Origin: an uncultured bacterium
GTDB taxonomy: Bacteria; Verrucomicrobiota; Kiritimatiellia; CAIKKV01; CAITUY01
Length of the DNA stretch: 35,128 nucleotides
Direction of reading: 5' to 3'
Assembly: GCA_903895695.1 (NCBI GenBank)
Contig: CAITUY010000213.1
Coordinates: 1-35,128 of the forward strand
Part shown: piece after piece, positions 16,844 to 24,500 of the stretch
Numbering within the stretch: the first letter of the stretch is position 1
Layout: every line of letters starts with the position of its first letter
Position numbers and translations under genes: made by a program
The notes under the pieces: generated by a model
The model's database searches: none
What the model was told of the DNA's origin: nothing
Seen by the model: the letters and a program-made list of their open reading frames with translations, nothing else

Positions 16844-19800
16844 TCAGTTGCCGCCAGCCATCGCCTCGCGCCGCGGGGGCGATGGCGGCAGCGCGGGGTA
16901 GGTCCATTCGCCGACCTCGACGCTGTGCTTGCCCGCCGTCACGCCAAAGGCCAGGCCGAACTGTGGCGTGGCGGTACCCTTGATGATCGAGTGGTCGTCG
17001 GCCCAACCGGCGTACCAGCGTTCGCCGTCCATCCGGTACATCGGCCGCACGATGCGGTCAGGGAACGTTGTGACGATCGTCCGCGTCGGCCCTTCGATGG
17101 TGCCGGTGATTTTGTCCGCTGTGAACGTCAGGTCGAACGGGCCGACACCCCGCACGCCGACATTGCCGGAGCTTAGCTTCACATAGGTGGGTTCAGGAGC
17201 GATGAAGCGAACCGTATCGCCCTCTTTGACGACCCGCGTCTCGCCGCTGCCGGCCGGCGTCTGCGGCGCAACCGCCGTCTCGCCAACCTTGATTTCGCCG
17301 GTCTTGAACGTCTTCTCGAACGGCGCTGTCCCCGTCAGCACCATGCCTTTGTAACCGATCTTGCCGCGCCCGCCGGTCAGGGCCAGGGTCACCGTGCCGT
17401 CCTTGGCCACGCGCACCGCGCCGGCGCAGCCTTCGAAGACCACGTCCCCGGCGGCATACGTGAAGGGCGACGAGGCGACGAATGCGTAGTCGATGCCTTC
17501 GGGGTGTTCGATCGTCATGACGCCCGGCGCCGGGGTCGCGACCTTGGGGGCCGGCTCATCAGTCGTGCGCGGGTAGACGAGCCAGAAATAGCCCACGCCC
17601 GGCGCGCCGGCCACGCGCAGCATGGTGTGCTTCTCCCAGAAATCCCCCTTGGCCGTGGGCGGCAACACCGCCCCGTCCTTGCCCACCCAGTTCTTTGAGA
17701 GCGTACCTTCCTTGGCCCACCAGCTTGGGCCGCTGTAGCCGGCGAGCGCCACGGGCTGACGCTCCTCGTAGAATTCGGGTTTGATCGAACTGAGCTGCGG
17801 GAAGCGCACGTCAAGTTTGACGGGCCACTCGGTATCGATCATCAGGTTGCCCCCATCGGTCTTCACGACGTCCTTCGCGCCCAGCAGGTTCAGGTAGAAC
17901 CAGCTCGCGAGTTTGCCCGCCTGCCCTGAGCCGGTCGAAGGGGCCTGCCCTGAGCCAGTCGAAGGGAAGCCTGGGGTGCTGTCGCGGATGACGAAATAGT
18001 TGGGGCTCTGGGCGGTCTTGCCCTTGAGGAAGAGCACCTGGCGATCCCAGTCGAACGCGCCTTGCTTTTGCTCAATGCCGTCGGCGAGTTTGCGGACTCC
18101 GCCGGTCCCCACGGGGGCATCGACCTTGCCGCCGAACTCGGGCGTGGCGCCGGGCTGGATGTACCAGTCGGGGAAGCCGACGCTGGACCAGGCATAGTCC
18201 ACGGTCGGGCCAAAAGCATGGTCAAGGATGTTGGCGTCAGGCCAGGCGTGCGGCATCTTGTTTTCCGGATGCCCGAAACGCAGCACGTTCTTGTCCTCGA
18301 ACGCCTTGTTTTGAACGCTCCAGTATTGATACGGCTGGAACGGCAATAGCGTCGCGCCGCGGCTCATCAGGATCATGTGGCCCTGGTCCTCAGTCCAGTG
18401 GCTCCAGTTGTTGCCGGCGCGGAGAAAGAGGTAAGTCTCATCCGGGCCCTGATGGGCGCGGAAGATGATGCCGACGCCGGGATAAATCTCGCTCTTGAGC
18501 GCGGGCTCCCGGGGCGTCAACGCGACCGGGGCCAGGATGCCGTTCATGCCGTGGATCGGGTCGCTGCGGTCGTTGGAGCCGTTGGCCAGCCACGCCCAGT
18601 ACAGGTTGGCGGCCAGCTCGGGCGCCCGGTGGGACAACTCGCCCGCGGCCTCCAGTATGTGTTCGGTGTAGCCGGGCGGACTGTTGGCCATGCCGGGGAT
18701 CACGCGGTATTTCCAGCGGCTTTCCACCGGCGTGAGCAGGTTCATGTAGTACGACCAGTTCTGCCGATCGACGTCGAGCAAATGCGGGGGCACGGTTGCA
18801 CCCGAGGCGGCGAGGGCTGGCAGGTTGTTCATCACGCGGGCATACCCGTGCATGTGGTAGGCTGAGCCATACTCGAAGTAACCGCCGCCCGGCGCAGTCT
18901 GGGTGATCGCCTTGTAGCCGAGATAGGCGCCCATGTGGGCGCGCCATTTCTCGAACATCGGGTGATCGGGCAGGAGCGCCATGAACGCCACCATCGAGGC
19001 CGAGCGCGCCGTGCCCATGTTCGGATTGCCGGGGTGCGAGCCGTCGGCGTAATCAATGACATCGCCTTCTTCCCAGAGGTAACAGATCAGGGCCAGCCGC
19101 GCCCGCAACTCAGCCCGCAACGCCGCGGGCAGGTCGGGCCACGCCAGCACATCGTCGGCGGCCGCCGCCGACAGGTAATTCCCCGCGGTCGCGTGATGCC
19201 CGATCGTGGGGGACACGAACGGGAAGTTGTCGAGGTAGGCCAGGTTCGTCTTCAACCAGTCGGCCTTCTTCTGTGCCAGCTTCGGGTCGTTGTCCAATAC
19301 GTACCACCCGTCGCGCAGCTTCTGCTTGAATTCCGCCGGCAAGGACGCGGTGTCGAGGGCCTTCTTGTACGCCTCGACCTCTCTGACCGTGAGGTAGAGC
19401 CGCGGGTACGCGGTCTTGGCGTCGGGCCAGTCGAGTAGGAAATCCTTGTAGCGGTCCAGCCCGACCGATCCATAGAACATGCGCGCTTGGTAGAACGGCC
19501 CGGCCTTCTGGCCGCTCTCGCCTGTGCACTCGCGCGCGGGCTTCGCCAGCATCAGCCCCCACGCGCGCCGGCCATACGTCGTCGGCAGCCCCGGCTCGTG
19601 CTCCTGCATCGAGAACGGCGAGGTCTCGCTCGTGACTTCGCGCAGCCACGAGGCGTGCCGCACGCTCATCGGGAACTGCGCGCGCACCTCCTGGGGCGAG
19701 GGTGAGACGATCCCGATCCCGTTCATCCGCCGCCAGTCCCCCTTGTGCAGCGGCACGATGCCGGCCATCGGGAAGTCGTTGGAGTTGGCCGCGCGCTGGG

Positions 19801-20707
19801 CCTCCTTGAAGAGGCCAAGCAACGAGCGTGAGGTGTCGCCCCAGGCGCTGCCGGGCACTAGATACCACGTCGGCCTGGCCTGCAGGTCGGTCAGCGGTGC
19901 GACGGCCGTGACAGGGCACTGGCCGTTCCCGACGCAACGTCCCCATTCCACGCGGTCGGGCTGCCAGCCCTTGACCAGGTCGAGTTCCCAGAAATCGTTG
20001 CCGTCGAGCAGGCCGGCGTCGAATTCCTCGCGGACCTTCGCGAGCGGCACCCGGTCTTCCACGCGCACGGTGGCACGGTAGAAGCCGCCGGCCGCGTATT
20101 CGATTTCGTAGCGCGTCTCCGCAAACACCGGTCCCTTGGCTTGGAGGCGGACGCGGAAGGCTTTCACTGGACGTGTTGACAGTATTTTGCCGCCACCCAG
20201 CCACGGACCGGCGCCGCTGCGGAACCCGAGGATGGGCGCCGGTAACGTGTTCGCGGCAACGGGTTCCTTGAAGGTCTTCTCCTGGTCCGGCGGCACGCGC
20301 ACCGCCAGCAAGGCATTCGCCAGCATGAGCGTTTTGCCGTCCTTCTCGACGCGCAACGCGCTGGTCCCGCGGTCGCCCTGCGCTTGCCCTGAGCCCGTCG
20401 AAGGGTCGTCGCGCAGGGTATAGGCAAGGTTGGTGTTGGCGGGCAGGTCGGCTACGAAGCTCAGCAAGCCGTCACCCACTTGCAGCGCCACTGGCTGCCC
20501 GTCAGGCCCGACCAGTCGCAGGCGATCGGCCTGTTTGCCTTCGAACGCGTAACTCACCACGTCCGGCGCAAAGCCGCGCCCCGTGTAATCGCGCAGGGCG
20601 AGCTCGCGGACCGCTGCGTTCGTTTCACCCATGAGCCCCAGCCCCACTGCGGCACCGGCCAGGACTTTGAGGGTCCGGCCCCAGTTGATCATGTTCATTT
20701 TCATCAT
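16844..20707 (-). CDS. Secreted heparinase II/III-like putative polysaccharide lyase, with in-frame repeat insertions
   Basis: A 1287-residue exported protein, the last gene of the - strand cluster. The ATG at 20707 (or 20704) follows GGGAAGG and opens a signal peptide (hydrophobic LKVLAGAAVGLGLMG, cleavage near TNA). The middle third looks like an alpha/alpha toroid: EYGSAYHMHGY with Y617, H618 and H620 is a candidate catalytic patch. The segment from about 745 (FLRAGNNWSHWTEDQGH) resembles the beta-sandwich of heparinase II/III-type lyases. Extra C-terminal beta domains follow. Three PSTGSGQA octapeptides (near residues 101-108 and 914-931) are translated copies of a 21-bp DNA repeat. The family call is from motif recall only; a glycoside hydrolase with the same toroid fold is the alternative. 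The gene ends 2 bp from the convergent giant gene. Confidence 0.55.
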   Translation of the reverse strand: MMKMNMINWGRTLKVLAGAAVGLGLMGETNAAVRELALRDYTGRGFAPDVVSYAFEGKQADRLRLVGPDGQPVALQVGDGLLSFVADLPANTNLAYTLRDDPSTGSGQAQGDRGTSALRVEKDGKTLMLANALLAVRVPPDQEKTFKEPVAANTLPAPILGFRSGAGPWLGGGKILSTRPVKAFRVRLQAKGPVFAETRYEIEYAAGGFYRATVRVEDRVPLAKVREEFDAGLLDGNDFWELDLVKGWQPDRVEWGRCVGNGQCPVTAVAPLTDLQARPTWYLVPGSAWGDTSRSLLGLFKEAQRAANSNDFPMAGIVPLHKGDWRRMNGIGIVSPSPQEVRAQFPMSVRHASWLREVTSETSPFSMQEHEPGLPTTYGRRAWGLMLAKPARECTGESGQKAGPFYQARMFYGSVGLDRYKDFLLDWPDAKTAYPRLYLTVREVEAYKKALDTASLPAEFKQKLRDGWYVLDNDPKLAQKKADWLKTNLAYLDNFPFVSPTIGHHATAGNYLSAAAADDVLAWPDLPAALRAELRARLALICYLWEEGDVIDYADGSHPGNPNMGTARSASMVAFMALLPDHPMFEKWRAHMGAYLGYKAITQTAPGGGYFEYGSAYHMHGYARVMNNLPALAASGATVPPHLLDVDRQNWSYYMNLLTPVESRWKYRVIPGMANSPPGYTEHILEAAGELSHRAPELAANLYWAWLANGSNDRSDPIHGMNGILAPVALTPREPALKSEIYPGVGIIFRAHQGPDETYLFLRAGNNWSHWTEDQGHMILMSRGATLLPFQPYQYWSVQNKAFEDKNVLRFGHPENKMPHAWPDANILDHAFGPTVDYAWSSVGFPDWYIQPGATPEFGGKVDAPVGTGGVRKLADGIEQKQGAFDWDRQVLFLKGKTAQSPNYFVIRDSTPGFPSTGSGQAPSTGSGQAGKLASWFYLNLLGAKDVVKTDGGNLMIDTEWPVKLDVRFPQLSSIKPEFYEERQPVALAGYSGPSWWAKEGTLSKNWVGKDGAVLPPTAKGDFWEKHTMLRVAGAPGVGYFWLVYPRTTDEPAPKVATPAPGVMTIEHPEGIDYAFVASSPFTYAAGDVVFEGCAGAVRVAKDGTVTLALTGGRGKIGYKGMVLTGTAPFEKTFKTGEIKVGETAVAPQTPAGSGETRVVKEGDTVRFIAPEPTYVKLSSGNVGVRGVGPFDLTFTADKITGTIEGPTRTIVTTFPDRIVRPMYRMDGERWYAGWADDHSIIKGTATPQFGLAFGVTAGKHSVEVGEWTYPALPPSPPRREAMAGGN
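17922..17966. repeat. Two tandem copies of a 21-bp repeat (TGCCCTGAGC..GTCGAAGGG) inside a gene
   Basis: The copies at 17922-17942 and 17946-17966 are 24 bp apart, so the reading frame of the heparinase-like gene is kept and each is read as PSTGSGQA. The copies differ only in the two central bases (CG versus CA). I recognise this repeat from memory as a widespread small element of environmental bacterial genomes that often sits in coding sequence. Confidence 0.75.
20385..20405. repeat. Third copy of the 21-bp repeat, in frame
   Basis: TGCCCTGAGC then CC then GTCGAAGGG at 20385-20405 is the same element as at 17922-17966, translated on the - strand as PSTGSGQA near residue 101 of the heparinase-like protein. 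All three copies lie in one gene, have the same orientation and are read in the same phase. Confidence 0.75.
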
Positions 20708-20730
20708 GTTCCTTCCCTTTCATCGGCCTG

Positions 20731-22407
20731 CTAATCCGTCGCTCGGTCCAGCACATGGCGGACCGCCGGGTTCGGTTTGAGTACATCCTCGGGCTTCCCC
20801 ACGATCAATGACGGCAGAGCGCCAAGGCGCTCGTGGACCTCCAGACGCCAGGCACTGTCCGGCGTGTCGCCGGCGATATTGGCGTACGCCATGCTCTTGC
20901 AGAGGTCGCCGTACAGGAAGTCGCCCACCGGCACCGGGTCGAGCTCCGTAAAATGCGGGTTGCTGACGTGGTGGCTCTCGAAGAGGTGGGCCTGGGCAAA
21001 GGTCTGGTAACGCACATTCATTTCATTCAGGCCTTCGCCGCCCACGGCCAGGGCGCCGTTGAGTTCGGTGAGTTCCCGGGTCAGGGCAACCATGCCTTCG
21101 GTCATGGTCAGCCCTTCCACGAGCGCGTTGTCGAGGTTCCAAGTGCACAGGGTCTGGTCCACGAAAACCGTCGACAGCTTGTGCTTCGCGGCGGCCGTGG
21201 CGATGCGTTCCGCGAGCAGTCGGCGCCAGGCGCTGGCGCCGGGGTGCAGGTAGTACATCAGTTTCTCGTCGCGCAGGTTGGCCAGCGTGCCGAAGCCCTG
21301 CGGCGGCGCCGGACAGTGCCCGTCTTTCCATCGCCACGCCATGAGGCGCTGGCTGCCGAATTCGCGCGCCACGAAGTCGGTCAGGCCGGGAAAGGCCGGA
21401 TGGTTGGGATCGATGGCGAAGAAGTTGAAGTGCGGCATGACGCGGAAGCCCATCTCGCGCCCCTTGCGGATGAAGGCCGCGCCATCCTTGCAGGCGTGGT
21501 ATTCAGGATAGTTCACGTCATAGGGGTCGGAGCGCCAGGACGCGTGATGGATCAGCACCTTCGACGGTTCGATGACCTTCGCCACGGCGTCGAGAACGTT
21601 TCGGTTGTTGCCGGCCCACTGCAAGGCCAGCCGGATATCGCCGGCCCAGGCCGGCCGCAGGGCGCGGAGCTGGTCGGCGCCGGCCTCGTGGCGCAACCAC
21701 TCGCGGTAGGCGGCGGCGGGCACCTGCCAGTCGCCGTCGTGGGTATCGATCACCCACTGGAGCGAGCCGACAGCCACGGTGTCGTGCGCCGGGCCGTTGA
21801 GGAGGGTGTGGAAGTCCAGCGAACGGGCGGTGTCGCCCGCGCCAACGCGCAGCGCTTTGGGATGATTCTGGCGATCGTAGCACGCCACGCTGAAACCGCA
21901 CCGCGTGTCCTGCAAGATCGCGACGGCCGCCTCCCAGCGGTGCGGCCATTCCCAGTACTTGCCGGCGACGAGCGGGTGCTCCAGATCCTGCCGGCAGCCC
22001 TGATAGAAGGGGGCCACCAACTTCAGCCGCCTGGCGATGCCCGGCAGACGCCAGCAGACCGAGGAAAGGTTGCGGCGAATGGTATGGGCCGAGGGCTCGA
22101 TCACCAGTCGGTCTTGATCGTCGATCAGCAGGCGCAGGCACGCATCGCCGTTCTCGTCGGCCACATGCACGTGCGCCACGCGGTCGCCCACCTTGACCAC
22201 GTGGACCTGGGCATAGGCGCTGACGCAAAGGGGCGTTGTCTCCCCGTTGGCGAATCCCAGCGTCAGGGCGGGGGACGGCTTTTTCGAACGCCCGGCCAGG
22301 AGCTGGCCTTTCGGATTGCGCAACTCGACCAGGACCGGGCCGTCGAAGATGGCGGACAACCTGGCGGTGGTAATCTTGATGGTGTTCCCGGTTGTGCGGA
22401 TCGGCAT
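20731..22407 (-). CDS. DUF6259-like putative TIM-barrel glycosidase
   Basis: A 558-residue protein with no signal peptide. The ATG at 22407 is preceded by GAGGAG with 7 bases of spacing; the frame extends further upstream only as non-coding-like sequence over the next gene. The N-terminal third is a beta-sandwich (LRLLIDDQDRLVIEP), followed by a barrel region: VLIHHASWRSDPYDVNYPEY, MGFRVMPHFNFFAIDPNHPA, VFVDQTLCTWN with D417, and GGEGLNE with E458 and E462. These acidic residues at strand ends are candidate catalytic residues. The pattern matches what I remember of DUF6259 proteins of Lentisphaerota and Planctomycetes, whose activity is not established. The gene is 23 bp upstream of the heparinase-like gene in the same transcript. 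Confidence 0.6.
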   Translation of the reverse strand: MPIRTTGNTIKITTARLSAIFDGPVLVELRNPKGQLLAGRSKKPSPALTLGFANGETTPLCVSAYAQVHVVKVGDRVAHVHVADENGDACLRLLIDDQDRLVIEPSAHTIRRNLSSVCWRLPGIARRLKLVAPFYQGCRQDLEHPLVAGKYWEWPHRWEAAVAILQDTRCGFSVACYDRQNHPKALRVGAGDTARSLDFHTLLNGPAHDTVAVGSLQWVIDTHDGDWQVPAAAYREWLRHEAGADQLRALRPAWAGDIRLALQWAGNNRNVLDAVAKVIEPSKVLIHHASWRSDPYDVNYPEYHACKDGAAFIRKGREMGFRVMPHFNFFAIDPNHPAFPGLTDFVAREFGSQRLMAWRWKDGHCPAPPQGFGTLANLRDEKLMYYLHPGASAWRRLLAERIATAAAKHKLSTVFVDQTLCTWNLDNALVEGLTMTEGMVALTRELTELNGALAVGGEGLNEMNVRYQTFAQAHLFESHHVSNPHFTELDPVPVGDFLYGDLCKSMAYANIAGDTPDSAWRLEVHERLGALPSLIVGKPEDVLKPNPAVRHVLDRATD

Positions 22408-22441
22408 GGTTGGTCTCCTCGGGATCGCAGGTTGGGAGGTT

Positions 22442-23479
22442 TCAGGGTTCTGCCACACGGAGCGGAGCCGCTTCCGGCTCCGGCCGCTCGTGGTGGGAGT
22501 GGTCGCGACGAACCGGCGCGGGAAGCCGCGCCGCTCCCCGGGAGGCAGACAGGCCCTTTGAACAGAACTCGCGGTACACCTCCAGCATGTATTCGTAGTT
22601 TGCCAGCGGCATGCCGGGGAAGATCGTATTGGAGGTGCCGAAAATGTACCCACCGCCCGGCGAGGCGTTCTCCAGGCAGTACCGCGCCGATTTTCGGATC
22701 GCCTCTCGGGGCCCCTCCTGCATTAGATTGCACTGCACGTTGCCCATGAGGGCCATCTTCCCGTGGCAGCGCCGTTTGACCTCGGCGATATCCATCCCGG
22801 CCATGGGATCCACCGATTGGAAGCAGGCCGCCCCCAGCGACAGGTAGTCGTCGAGAATCGGCATGATGTTGCCGTCCGTATGGACGAACGGGATCACGCC
22901 CAGTGCCCGGATCTCCTGCACCTGCCGGTGGAGGTGGGGGGTGATAAACTCCCGGAACTGCGCCGGCGAGATGAAGGGGCCCGCGTTGAAGGCCACGTCG
23001 TTCACGACATGGATGAAGTCGGCCCCGGCCTCGGCTAGTGAGGCGAAGGTGGCCAGCGCGACTTGTGTCCTGCGCTGGGCTTCCGCATGGATCGCCTCAG
23101 GCCGCTCGGCCAGGTCCAGGGCGAACTGCATCCAGTCCTGCATGCCCTCGATGGACCAGATCGTGCCGCCGACAATGCTGCCGATCAGGATATCGTCGCC
23201 GAAGGTCCGTTTCGCCGCCCGGACCCCATCCGGGTCGCTCCACGGAAAGAACACCGCCAGCGCGTCCCATTGATAGCGTTCGACGATTTTTTCGTAGATC
23301 CCCATGCACTGGCCGATCAACCGGTCCTTCCCGGCGGCGGTGCATGAGCCCCAGAGGTGGTTGTCTGGAAACTGGAGCCCGAACGCCTCCTTTTCGAGTT
23401 GGAACATGATCTCGAAGTGCGGCGGCCGGTCGGGTTGCTCGAACCGCAGTGTCTTCAGCATGCGTTCTTTGCCGGTCAT
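22442..23479 (-). CDS. Uroporphyrinogen-decarboxylase-like protein, copy 1 (HTDGN variant)
   Basis: A 345-residue cytoplasmic TIM-barrel protein of the URO-D / corrinoid methyltransferase superfamily. It starts MTGKERMLKTLRFEQPDRPP, a typical family opening; ATG 23479 has AAGGA about 6 bases upstream. The metal-site motif H-x-C-G of MtaA/MtbA-type methyltransferases is replaced by H200-T-D202-G-N, so the first cysteine is aspartate. C-terminal family sequence (SPGGGYIFGTSNTIFPGMPL) ends near residue 309. The last 36 or so residues (from SASRGAARLPAP) are Arg/Pro-rich and are encoded by two DNA hairpins, so this tail is probably repeat-derived. True uroporphyrinogen decarboxylation for haem is unlikely given three divergent copies inside a glycan locus. 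Confidence 0.8.
   Translation of the reverse strand: MTGKERMLKTLRFEQPDRPPHFEIMFQLEKEAFGLQFPDNHLWGSCTAAGKDRLIGQCMGIYEKIVERYQWDALAVFFPWSDPDGVRAAKRTFGDDILIGSIVGGTIWSIEGMQDWMQFALDLAERPEAIHAEAQRRTQVALATFASLAEAGADFIHVVNDVAFNAGPFISPAQFREFITPHLHRQVQEIRALGVIPFVHTDGNIMPILDDYLSLGAACFQSVDPMAGMDIAEVKRRCHGKMALMGNVQCNLMQEGPREAIRKSARYCLENASPGGGYIFGTSNTIFPGMPLANYEYMLEVYREFCSKGLSASRGAARLPAPVRRDHSHHERPEPEAAPLRVAEP
22460..22532. repeat. Two GC-rich REP-like hairpins forming the 3' end of the URO-D-like gene
   Basis: Stem 1 is GGAGCCG-CTTC-CGGCTCC (22464-22481), extended outside by GAGCGG / CCGCTC with a small bulge. Stem 2 is GGCGCGG-GAAG-CCGCGCC (22515-22532). Stem 1 carries loop CTTC and stem 2 loop GAAG on the + strand, so they look like inverted copies of one small palindromic element. 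Both are inside the reading frame at 22442-23479, near its stop. Confidence 0.55.
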
Positions 23480-23511
23480 GGCTGTCCTTCCGGTTGTGCC
23501 GATCACTCCGG

Positions 23512-24450
23512 TTACCGGGTCTCCCGTGCGATTTCGAGCAGGGCTTGAACGTTGGCCACCGGGACGTCGTCCTGGATCCCCTGGGCCGGCGAGAAGATAT
23601 AGCCGCCGCCGGCCGACATGAGATCGCGCACGCGACGGGCCTCGCGGCGCACCTCGTCGGGCGTGCCGAACGGCAGCGTCTGTTGCGTGCTGATGCCGCC
23701 CCAGAAAGTCAGCCGTGCGCCGAAGGCATTTTTGAGAGTCGTCAGGTCCATGCACTCCGGCTGCACCGGGTTTAAGACGTCGAGCCCCATCTCGATGAGG
23801 CGCGGGATCAACACCTGCACGTCACCGCAGGAGTGCACCCAGACGTCCTTGCCGTAGGCATGGACCAGGTCGTACTCGGCCTGCTCGCCGGGGCGGATCA
23901 GGTCGTCCCAGACTTCCGGCGACATCAGCAGGCCGCGCTGGCTGCCCCAATCGCTGCCCAGCAGCACGCCGTCGATCTCCGGGGTGGCGAGCACGTACTC
24001 CAGCATGGCCATGTTGCGATCGATGATCTGCTGGTGGAGGCGTTTCGCAAACGGATAGTCCGCCGCGATGTCGGCCATGAGGTTCTCGAAGCCGCGCGCC
24101 GCCTGGGCTTTCTCGAAGTGGCTGCCGTAGATGCGGACGAGAAAATATTTGTCGTTCGTGTCGCGCAGCGCCTTGATCGAATCGGCGAGCGTGTCGTAAT
24201 TGCCCCAGGCGCGCACCCGCTGCCGGGAGGTCGGCGTGTCGGGTCCGCGCCAGTCCGCGCCCAGTTCATGCCACGACCACCAGGGGATGCCCACGTCCTG
24301 CACGTCGTTGTCGAGAAACGCCTCGCAGGTGCGGCCACCCGCCGTCGGTTCGATTTTCGTCCAGGCTTCGCCGCAGAGATCGATCAGGTACGGCGCCCGC
24401 GGCGTGTCCTGATGCGCAATCGCGGCCTTCACCAATTCGCGTCGTGTCAT
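23512..24450 (-). CDS. Uroporphyrinogen-decarboxylase-like protein, copy 2 (HSCGD variant)
   Basis: A 312-residue cytoplasmic URO-D superfamily protein beginning MTRRELVKAAIAHQDTPRAP. It is the only one of the three copies that keeps H-x-C-G (H206-S-C208-G-D), the first two zinc ligands of MtaA/MtbA-type methylcobamide:CoM methyltransferases. The third cysteine, expected near the C-terminus before the PxEN-like segment, is absent (SPAQGIQDDVPVANVQ), a pattern I associate with the large uncharacterised PVC branch of this superfamily. ATG 24450 gives the family start; the longer open frame to 24990 overlaps the GH95-like gene and is not credible. Its stop is 32 bp upstream of copy 1. A role in removing methyl groups from substituted sugars is possible but needs a corrinoid protein, none of which is in the window. 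Confidence 0.82.
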   Translation of the reverse strand: MTRRELVKAAIAHQDTPRAPYLIDLCGEAWTKIEPTAGGRTCEAFLDNDVQDVGIPWWSWHELGADWRGPDTPTSRQRVRAWGNYDTLADSIKALRDTNDKYFLVRIYGSHFEKAQAARGFENLMADIAADYPFAKRLHQQIIDRNMAMLEYVLATPEIDGVLLGSDWGSQRGLLMSPEVWDDLIRPGEQAEYDLVHAYGKDVWVHSCGDVQVLIPRLIEMGLDVLNPVQPECMDLTTLKNAFGARLTFWGGISTQQTLPFGTPDEVRREARRVRDLMSAGGGYIFSPAQGIQDDVPVANVQALLEIARETR

Positions 24451-24500
24451 ACCCTTGGCCTTCTTTTGTTTTCCTCGGCCCTCAGCCGGAGACGATTCAC

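Noticed and set aside
20833..22749. Long + strand open frame (638 codons) opposite the DUF6259-like gene
   Set aside because: It is a mirror of GC-rich coding sequence: composition is low-complexity Arg/Val/Gly/Ala with no recognisable motif, and the - strand gene has motifs and a ribosome site.
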